Below, one piece after another: positions 35,723 through 42,341 of a stretch of 42,341 nucleotides of DNA (within the stretch, counting starts at the first letter, position 1; every line of letters begins with the position of its first letter). Location: the NCBI GenBank assembly GCA_945860785.1, contig CAMATD010000013.1, forward strand, positions 1 to 42,341, read 5' to 3'. Below the pieces are notes generated by a model, which saw only the letters and a list, made by a program, of their open reading frames with translations, was not told where the DNA came from and did no database searches. This DNA comes from Variovorax sp. YR752 (GTDB taxonomy: Bacteria > Pseudomonadota > Gammaproteobacteria > Burkholderiales > Burkholderiaceae_C). A program made the translations under genes and the position numbers.

Positions 35723-37301
35723 TCAGGGCTGAAAGTACAGGTCCGCGAAGCTTCCCCGGATGTGCTCGCCCGTCGGCGCATAGTCCCGCACCTTTTTCGC
35801 CACCACCGTGATGGCCGGGTTGGCGCCCAGCTCGATGGACGGGATGTCGCGATGCACGATCTGCTGGAAGTCGGTGAAGAGCTGGCGGCGCTTGCCCTCG
35901 TCCACCTCGACCGCCGCGGCTTCCAGCAGGCGGTCGACTTCGGGGTTCACATAATGCGCCGCGTTGGAGAACGGCAGCCCGACCTTGAAGTTCTTCGACC
36001 AGAACACGCGCTGCACGCCCACCGTGGGATCGAACAGGTTCGTGAGGCTTTCCAGCGTGATGTCGAAGGCCCGTTCGGTATAGGCCTTGGTGACGTAGGT
36101 CGCGAAGTCATAGCTCTCGACCGCGGCGTCGATGCCGATGCGGCCAAGCGACTGGCGCACGAAGTCCGCCGCGCGCCGCTCCTGGAAGGGGTTGTAGAGC
36201 ACCCGCAGCTTCAGCCGCGTGCCGCCTGTACCACCTGCACCGCGCTTGAAACCGGCTGCATCGAGCGCGGCTTCGGCCTCTTTCGGGTTGCACGGGTACG
36301 GCTGGATGCTCGCATCGTGGTAGCGGGAAATACCCTTCCCGATCGGCGATGCCGACAGCGTTCCGTAGCCGTACCACACCGTCTTCGCGAAGGCGTTGAC
36401 GTCGATGGCCTGCGCGATCGCCCTTCGCACCTCGATCTTCTGCAGCGCGGGCGTGTCGAGGTTGAAGTAGATCTGCTGGTGGCTGCCCAGGTAAGACGAG
36501 ATCCGCGTGTCGATCTCGGTGCCGGGCAGCTTCTTGAACCGTTCCACGTCCGACAGCGGGATGCCGCCCGTTCCGTTGGCGAGATCGGCAGCGCTCGAGC
36601 ACGAAACGCACCACCACGCGGTCGAGATACGGCTTGGGCTTGTCCCAGTAGTTCGGGTTGCGCTCGAGAATGATGTGGCTCCCCTGCACCCACTCCTTGA
36701 ACACGAAGGGCCCGGTGCCCACCGGGGCGCTGTTGTACTTGTTCGATGCGATGTCGGTGCCTTCATACAGGTGCTTCGGCACGATCGGCGATTCGGTCGA
36801 CGCGAGCGCCGTCAGCAAAAAGGGCGAAGGCTTGCTCAGCACGATGACGGCGGTGTACGGGTCCGGCGTCTTCACGTCCACCACGTTGGCGAAGGTGCCG
36901 CGGCCCCGCGGATGGACCTGCTTGAGCGTGAGGATCGAGAAGGCCACGTCGGCCGAGGTGAAGTCCTTGCCGTCATGCCATTTCACGCCCTTGCGCAGCT
37001 CGAAGGTGTATTGCAGGCCGTCCTTGCTCTGCGACCACGCGGTGGCCAGCAGCGGCTTGGGCTTGAGTTCGTAGTCGTAGGTCAGCAGCCCTTCGACGAT
37101 CTTCGGGCCGATCTCGGCATTGCCGCCGGCCGTGGTCGTCAGCGGAACGATCGAGGCAGGAACGGGATTGATCAGCCAGGTCAGCGTGCCGCCCTAGCGC
37201 GACTGGGCCGAGGCGGTCAGCGTGGCGAAGGCGGTGAAAGCGGCGGCCACGGCCCAAGCCGCACGGCGCGGGATCGACCGCGCGTGTATCCAACATGTCA
37301 T
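35723..37301 (-). pseudogene. Peptide-type ABC transporter receptor (TIGR04028-like), broken
   Basis: A solute-binding protein of the SBP_bac_5 class. ATG 37301 begins a signal peptide (AAWAVAAAFTAFATLTASAQ). A TAG at 37194-37196 then interrupts SR-GGTLTWLINP. The frame continues through VKWHDGKDFTSADVAFSIL, SAPVGTGPFVFKEWVQGSH and PYLDRVVVRFV. Near 36595-36603 bases are missing and the frame shifts; the C-terminal part (ADLANGTGGIPLSDVERFKKLPG... to SFADLYFQP) is in another frame. It lies ten bases after metQ in the same operon. It is clearly paralogous to the receptor at 40838 (both have FDPTVGVQR and NAAHY). Confidence 0.85.
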
Positions 37302-37311
37302 GTTCGTTCGC

Positions 37312-38115
37312 TCAGAAGGCCGGGATCACCGCGCCCTTGTACTTGTCCTGAATGAACTTGCGGACCTCTGGCGTGTGGAGCGCGGCCACCAGCTTGACGA
37401 CGGCCGGCGATGCCGCGTTGTCCTTGCGCGTCGCGATGAAGTTGGCATAGGGCGACTTCCGGCCGTCCTCGATGAAGAGCGCGTCCTTGCTCGGATCGAG
37501 CTTGGCCTCGAGCGCGTAGTTGGTATTGATCAGTGCCAGGTCCACATCCGGCAGCGCGCGCGGCAGCTGGGCCGATTCGAGCTCGCGGATCACCAGCTTC
37601 TTCGGGTTGGCGACGATGTCGCGCGCGGTGGACTTGATGTTGCTCGGGTCTTTGAGCTTGATCAGCCCTTCCCGCGCCAGCAGCGCCAGCGCCCGGCCCG
37701 AGTTCGACGGATCGCTCGGAATCGCGACGACGGCGCCCTCGCGCAGTTCCGATGCCTTCTTGATCTTCTGCGAGTACGCGCCGAACGGCTCGATGTGCAC
37801 ATCGCTCCCCGGCACTTCCACGATGTCGGTCTTGCGGTCCTTGTTGAAGGACTCGAGGTACGGCCGGTTCTGGAAGAAATTGGCGTCCAGTTGCTTGTCG
37901 CTCACCGCCAGGTTCGACTGCACGTAGTCGTTGAACACCTTGACCTGCAGATCGACGCCCTGCGCCTTGAGCTGCGGCCGGATGAACTCGAGGATCTCGG
38001 CATGCGGCACCGGGGAAGCAGCCACACGCAACACCTCTTGCGCCTGTGCGGCGGCGCCCAGGCCGGCAATCGAAAGCGTCATCACGGAAAGCACGCGTCG
38101 GAAAGAAAGCAACAT
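37312..38115 (-). CDS. metQ: MetQ/NlpA-family ABC receptor
   Basis: A 267-residue periplasmic receptor of the NlpA/MetQ family. Signal peptide (LSVMTLSIAGLGAAAQAQ) has no lipobox Cys, unlike E. coli MetQ. Family motifs: VAASPVPHAEILEFIRPQL, VFNDYVQSNLAVSDKQLDANFFQNRPYL, VAIPSDPSNSGRAL, ALINTNYAL. Expected substrates are methionine, its derivatives or other small amino acids. There are no MetN/MetI genes within the window. Intact. Confidence 0.9.
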   Translation of the reverse strand: MLLSFRRVLSVMTLSIAGLGAAAQAQEVLRVAASPVPHAEILEFIRPQLKAQGVDLQVKVFNDYVQSNLAVSDKQLDANFFQNRPYLESFNKDRKTDIVEVPGSDVHIEPFGAYSQKIKKASELREGAVVAIPSDPSNSGRALALLAREGLIKLKDPSNIKSTARDIVANPKKLVIRELESAQLPRALPDVDLALINTNYALEAKLDPSKDALFIEDGRKSPYANFIATRKDNAASPAVVKLVAALHTPEVRKFIQDKYKGAVIPAF

Positions 38116-38248
38116 GATTTTGGGATTCCCTCTGGATGGATTTCGTTGTCCCGCTTTCTTCAGGACGAGAAAGCGTGGCGTCTCAGGTTAGCCGCGCTGT
38201 CTCCGAACCCAAACAACGGATGGGCGCTTCCATATTCGGTTTTCGTGC

Positions 38249-38860
38249 CTATGCGGCGGCTTGCTTCTGCGGCTCGCTCAGCGACAGCATCAACCGGTTG
38301 GCCCAGTTGAAGAAGGCCGCGCCGTGGATGACGTCGGCAATCGCGAGATCGTCCAGGCCCTGTGCGCGCAACTGCTCGATGTGCTCCTGCCCGAACGTTG
38401 AAGGCGTGGACGACAGCGCGACCGAGGCCGCCACGATCGCATTCCAGCGCTCGCCCAGGTCGGCCTTCACGCCCTCGTCGAGCAGCCGTTGCACATCGTC
38501 CGTGCGCTGCGAAAAAAGCGAGGCGAAGCGCGCATGCACCGAGGCGCAGTAGATGCAGCCGTTGTAGCGCGAGGCCGCCGCGGCCGAGAGCTCGCGCTCG
38601 GCACGCGGCAGGCCGGCTTCGGGGTTGTAGAAGATGTCCTTGTCGGTGCGCGTGCGGGCGCCCAGGATGTCGGGGTCGCGCGCCAGCAGGCGGAAGTACG
38701 GCGACTTAGCGCGGGATGCGTCCACCAGGCCGGCAAAATGCCTTTCGGTCAGCTCGGCTTCGGGCAGCGGCTCGAGCCAGGGCAGCCATTCGAGCTGCGC
38801 CTGCGTGAAGGCGATCGGGTGCGTGTTGTGGGGATGGCTCAGGGCCGATTCGATGGTCAT
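38249..38860 (-). CDS. Alkylhydroperoxidase-domain protein (Avi_7169-like)
   Basis: A 203-residue AhpD-like protein. The redox motif is GCIYCASVH (Cys102, Cys105, His109), with IHGAAFFNWANRLMLSL at the end. ATG 38860 has AGGAA upstream. It belongs to a cluster described by TIGRFAMs as Avi_7169 with Avi_7170 and an LLM monooxygenase. Because of a frameshift upstream the two proteins read as one continuous frame, but they are separate genes. A redox or dehalogenase/isomerase-like role is possible. Confidence 0.9.
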   Translation of the reverse strand: MTIESALSHPHNTHPIAFTQAQLEWLPWLEPLPEAELTERHFAGLVDASRAKSPYFRLLARDPDILGARTRTDKDIFYNPEAGLPRAERELSAAAASRYNGCIYCASVHARFASLFSQRTDDVQRLLDEGVKADLGERWNAIVAASVALSSTPSTFGQEHIEQLRAQGLDDLAIADVIHGAAFFNWANRLMLSLSEPQKQAAA

Positions 38861-38876
38861 GGTGCTGTTCCTGGGG

Positions 38877-39523
38877 TCAATCGACAAGGGTGACGGGGCG
38901 TTGCGCCAGCGCCTGCAGGCCGGTGACGACGCGAATCTGGAATGCGAGAAAGGCCCCACGAGCTGCGACAGGGTCACGATCTCGGTGCTGGACCATCCGG
39001 CATCGAGCAGCGACTGCAGCGCGGCCGGGCTCGCGTCGCGCGGGTGGAAGACAAGCAGGTGCGCGTGCGCGAGGCCGGCCGAGAGACGCTCGCCGAGCAC
39101 CGGGCGCTGCGCGTCGCTCACCGCGTACGAGGGGCCGGCCGTGTCCTCGGCGCTGAGCGGACCGGCGGGATAACGGCCATAGGGCCCTTCGGCAGTGCCC
39201 CGCTTCGTTTCGGCGGAGATGGCATCGGCAACGCCGGCGCGCGCGCCCTGCCCGGCCAGCGCGTCAGCATAGAAGTGCGCCACCTCGGCCTGCCCATGCA
39301 GTCCAGCAAGGAAGGCCGCGACCGCGAACCGGTCCGCGATCTCGAAATGCCCGAACACGGGCGGCGTGGGCGCAAACAGCGAGAGATAACTCTGCTGTGC
39401 ATGCGTGCGCGCCTGCTCGCGCTGCGCGCGGATCTGGTCGAGGTGGCTGCCCGGCGCGATGCCGACGAGCCGGTCAATGACGTCGGGCACGGCCGATGCG
39501 GAAGAAGAAACAGTGGCGTTCAT
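38877..39523 (-). pseudogene. CMD-domain protein (Avi_7170-like), single-base frameshift
   Basis: A carboxymuconolactone-decarboxylase-like protein. The frame is good from MNATVSSSASAVPDVIDRLVG to STEIVTLSQLVG. Beyond a G/C run at 38954-38957 the correct continuation (AFLAFQIRVVTGLQALAQRPVTLVD, stop at 38877) is in another frame. One lost base in the homopolymer would explain this. As written, the frame fuses directly to the next gene. Paired CMD/AhpD genes next to LLM monooxygenases are a recurrent unit. Confidence 0.85.
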
Positions 39524-39537
39524 GTGTGGAGTCCAGC

Positions 39538-40620
39538 CTAGAGAAGTGCAAAGGATTGAAGATCCGACACGCCCTCGCCGCGTGCCCAGCCCAGGGCCGG
39601 TGCGACCACGGTGGCGGTCAGTTCGATGGAGCGCAGGATCGCCTCGTGCGGCGGATCGACGGAGTGCACTTGGCAGACCAGGTCGGTCACACGTGCGAGC
39701 GTGCTGTCGGCGCGCAGCGAGGCAATCACGTCGTCGGGCGAGCCGACATGCACGTCGTACGCGGCGATCAGCTGTTCGAGCGGCGCATCCGGGCCCGCGC
39801 GGTCCGCGAGGCCGATCTGCCCCGACGCGGCGAAGCGGGCCGCCGAGCGGCGCAGCCCGATGTCGGCCAGGCGCAGCGCCTCCTTGCGGGTCTCCGCCAC
39901 GAAGACACTGCGCGAGCCCACGATGCGCGGCGCGCGGCCGGGCGGCAGCGCGGCCAGGTAGGCGTCGACGATCGGGTTCTGGATATCGGCGAGCGATGCG
40001 TCGGACGCGTGCTCGGGACGCGGCTGCGTGCGCGAGAGCATCAACCCGTCACCGGCTTCCCCCGCGCGCGTGCCACCACTCACCGAAAACGTGGCTTGCC
40101 AGATGCGGTCCAGCAGCTGCGAGGCCGCGGGGTACAGCGTGTCTCCGCCTGCCAGCGGCTTGCCGGCCCAGGCCGCGCGCACCGCCGCGAGCTGCCGCGC
40201 GAAGATGGCCGAGCGGTCGTTGCCGTCCAGCCCGAAGGCCGCAAAGGATTCGGGCGTGCCGCCCGTTCCCACGCCCACCTCAAGCCGGCCGTTCGAGAGC
40301 AGGTCCAGCACGATTGCGTCCTCGGCCACGCGCACCGCGTTTTCCAGCGGCAGCGTGACGATGCCCGTGCCCAGGCGGATGCGCTTGGTACGCGAGGCCA
40401 CGTAGGCCAGGAAGACGAATGGCGACGGCAGCCCACCCTCGTGTTCGTGAAAGTGGTGCTGCGCCACCCAGGCCGAATCGAAGCCGAAGGCCTCGGCATG
40501 GGCGATCGGCGCGGCGACGAGGCGCAAGCGCTCGGCGGCGGAGGTGTCGTCGAGCAGGCGGCTGAAAAAGCCGAGACGAAGGGGGCGCGAGAAGCGCGGG
40601 GAATGGGAAATGCCGGGCAT
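39538..40620 (-). CDS. LLM-class FMN-dependent monooxygenase (KPN_01858-like)
   Basis: A 360-residue luciferase-like TIM-barrel monooxygenase. Visible features: LRLGFFSRLL, FGFDSAWVAQHHFHEHEGGLPSPFVFLAYVASRTKRIRLGTGIVTLP, NGRLEVGVGTGGTPESF. It uses reduced FMN and O2; substrate unknown, possibly an organosulfur or xenobiotic compound. ATG 40620 (MPGISHSPRF) is chosen; the frame is open to 40752. It lies 14 bases upstream of the CMD gene and is intact. Confidence 0.9.
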   Translation of the reverse strand: MPGISHSPRFSRPLRLGFFSRLLDDTSAAERLRLVAAPIAHAEAFGFDSAWVAQHHFHEHEGGLPSPFVFLAYVASRTKRIRLGTGIVTLPLENAVRVAEDAIVLDLLSNGRLEVGVGTGGTPESFAAFGLDGNDRSAIFARQLAAVRAAWAGKPLAGGDTLYPAASQLLDRIWQATFSVSGGTRAGEAGDGLMLSRTQPRPEHASDASLADIQNPIVDAYLAALPPGRAPRIVGSRSVFVAETRKEALRLADIGLRRSAARFAASGQIGLADRAGPDAPLEQLIAAYDVHVGSPDDVIASLRADSTLARVTDLVCQVHSVDPPHEAILRSIELTATVVAPALGWARGEGVSDLQSFALL

Positions 40621-40837
40621 CCGGAGCAGACAGGGTTGTCGAAGAGCCTTCGAGTCTTGCCCGCGACACGGGCCAAGGGAAATCCGGTTTTCGCGCATCA
40701 CCGGCGGACGGCGTGGGTGCGCTCCAGGCGCCTGTAGCGACCGCATTTCCAAGATCGAAAAATACTAAGCGCCGAACTGGATTTCCAAGACCATCGTCTG
40801 CCCTTTTGCGCCACTTGCGGACACGGTGACCCACTCC
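40621..40837. promoter_or_regulatory. Divergent promoter region of LLM operon and ABC receptor
   Basis: About 217 bases between divergent starts with an AT-richer patch near 40745-40770 (GATCGAAAAATACTAAG). No clear operator was found. It probably drives both the plus-strand receptor and the minus-strand cluster. Confidence 0.45.
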
Positions 40838-42341
40838 ATGCTTTCTTCTTTTCTCAAGAAATTCAAGTTCAGCCAGCGGCTGCTTCACTTGGCGCTGGCC
40901 GCCCTGCCCTTCACCGCCGTCGCGCAAGACAAAGCGCCAACGCCCGTGGACGGCGGCACGCTGACCTATGCCGTGTCGCAGGAACCCACCTCGCTCGTGT
41001 CCTTCCTGGACACCAAGACTGACAACCGCCTCATCAGTGCGAAGGTGACCGAAGGCCTGCTGCGCTACGACGCGAAGTTCAACCCGCAGCCGCTGCTGGC
41101 CACCTCGTGGCAGGTCAGCGCCGATGGCCTGAAGTACACCGTCAAGCTGCGCCCCGGCGTGAAATTCCACGACGGCCACGACTTCACTGCCGAGGACGTG
41201 CGCTACTCGGTGCTGGTCCAGAAGAAGCAAGGCCCGCGCGGCCGCATCACACTGGCCAACGTGGAACGCGTGGATGCGCCCGACCCGCTCACCGCCGTGA
41301 TCGTTCTGGCCAAGCCCGCGCCCTTCCTCATCAAGGCGCTGTCGTCGGCCGAGCTGCCGATCGTGCCGGCCCACCGCTACAGCGACGGCGATCCGCTGAG
41401 CAATCCGAACATTTCAGCCCCGGTGGGTACCGGTCCCTTCATCTTCGAGCAATGGGTGCGCGGCAGCCACCTGGTGCTGCGCAAGAACCCCAACTACTGG
41501 CGCAAGGGCACCCCGCACATCGACCGCGTGATCGTGAAGTTCGTGCGCGACCCGGCCGCGATCTCGACGGCCATCGAGACCGGTGAAGTGGACGTTGCGC
41601 AAGGCGTGAGCCTGGCCGACCTCGAACGGCTGTCGGCGAACCCGAAGCTCAAGGTGGACGACGGCTACGACGGCTTCCTCAACAACGCCTCGTTCCTCGA
41701 GTTCAATGTCGAGAACCCGGTGCTCGCGAACCCCACGGTGCACCACGCCATCGCGCAGGCCATCGATCGCAACTTCATCCGCAACACCATCTACTACAAG
41801 CGCGTGGAAGTGGTGAATTCGCCGATCCCGCGCGTGCTCGCCGACTACTACGACGACAGCACCTTCCGCGACAGCTTCGACGTGGCCGCGGCCAATCGCC
41901 TGCTCGACGAAGCGGGCCAGCCGAAGCAAGCCAACGGCCAGCGCTTTTCGCTGCGCCTCAGCTACATCCCCGGCGCGGAGTTCAAGCGCACGGCCGACTA
42001 CCTCCGCGCTCGCGCGGGTGAGCATCAAGGTCGAGATCGTCGACGGTGATCTGCCCACGTTCCTCAAGCGGGTCTACACCACGCGCGACTTCGATATCAA
42101 CATCAACGGACTGGGTCGCCTCTTCGATCCCACGGTGGGCGTGCAGCGCATCTACTGGGGCGACGGCGTGCGCAACCCGCTGATCTGGGTGAACGCCGCG
42201 CACTACGACAACCCGCAGGTCGACGACCTCTTCCGCCAGGCCGCCGTCGAGGTCGATGCGGGCAAGCGCGCCGCGCAGTTCAAGCAGATCCAGCAGATCG
42301 TCGGCCGCGAACTGCCGGTGTTGCCCATCGTCGCCGTGCCT
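40838..42341 (+). pseudogene. Peptide-type ABC transporter receptor (TIGR04028-like), frameshifted and cut by window end
   Basis: A solute-binding protein with signal peptide (LLHLALAALPFTAVAQ). ATG 40838 is chosen; GTG 40826 is in frame. SBP_bac_5 features: GGTLTYAVSQEPTSL, VKFHDGHDFTAEDVRYSVL, SAPVGTGPFIFEQWVRGSHLVLRKNPNYW. After ADYLRA the frame ends at 42049, but the other frame continues VSIKVEIVDGDLPTFLKRVY, FDPTVGVQRIYWG, NAAHYDNPQVDDLF to the window end. A few bases (five would fit YLRSALARV) seem lost near 42003-42008. Divergent from the LLM operon and paralogous to the broken receptor at 35723. Confidence 0.85.

Overview
The window is GC-rich, densely packed DNA from a betaproteobacterium of the order Burkholderiales. 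Gene content and protein style (Bug-type tricarboxylate receptors, DUF1800/DUF1501 pair, CMD/Avi_7170 cluster, TadA fused to a hydrolase) suggest Comamonadaceae, most likely Variovorax or a close relative. This placement is inference; no rRNA or other marker gene is present. No tRNA, CRISPR array, insertion sequence or phage gene was seen.

Layout. (1) 1-4.3 kb: an exported alpha/beta hydrolase meets an operon encoding an XPD/DinG-type Fe-S helicase with a nuclease-like N-terminus plus an AlkB-like dioxygenase. The operon carries a tandem LexA-like box at its promoter; all three genes carry a stop or frameshift. (2) 4.4-9.1 kb: a signalling cluster. A CHASE3-GAF-HisKA sensor runs in one frame into a CheR methyltransferase, followed by CheB, a REC-HisKA-HATPase hybrid kinase and a lone receiver. 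(3) 9.1-15.5 kb: secreted and hypothetical proteins, the DUF1800/DUF1501 operon and a predicted adenylate cyclase with an FHA domain. (4) 15.5-22 kb: a compact minus-strand run (GlcG-like, ankyrin, PaiB, small membrane protein, TadA-hydrolase fusion, LD-carboxypeptidase) below a sensor kinase/FixJ-type regulator pair, with an 11-bp-arm palindrome between the two groups. (5) 22-23.7 kb: a DUF72 protein overlapping tail to tail with a possible papain-like protein. (6) 23.9-29.7 kb: an anthranilate-dioxygenase-like ring-hydroxylating operon (reductase, alpha, beta, chorismate-mutase-like, Bug receptor, Rieske ferredoxin, RidA) divergent from a LysR regulator. Most members carry indels or stops. 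(7) 29.7-35.7 kb: regulators, a 2'-5' RNA ligase-like protein, ArgE-like amidohydrolase, EamA exporter, AlaX-like editing protein, AraC regulator and an outer-membrane-protein relic. (8) 35.7-42.3 kb: the poorly understood LLM monooxygenase / CMD / alkylhydroperoxidase / ABC-receptor cluster (KPN_01858-Avi_7169/7170 type), with two paralogous peptide-type receptors, both frame-damaged, and a MetQ-like receptor.

The dominant unusual property is the number and placement of lesions. At least a dozen nonsense codons, single-base shifts and internal deletions fall in 1-6.1 kb and 24-42 kb, while 6.9-23.7 kb shows none. Either accessory loci are decaying or the assembly is locally poor. Sequence alone cannot separate these, but the uneven distribution and multi-codon deletions do not look like uniform base-calling error.
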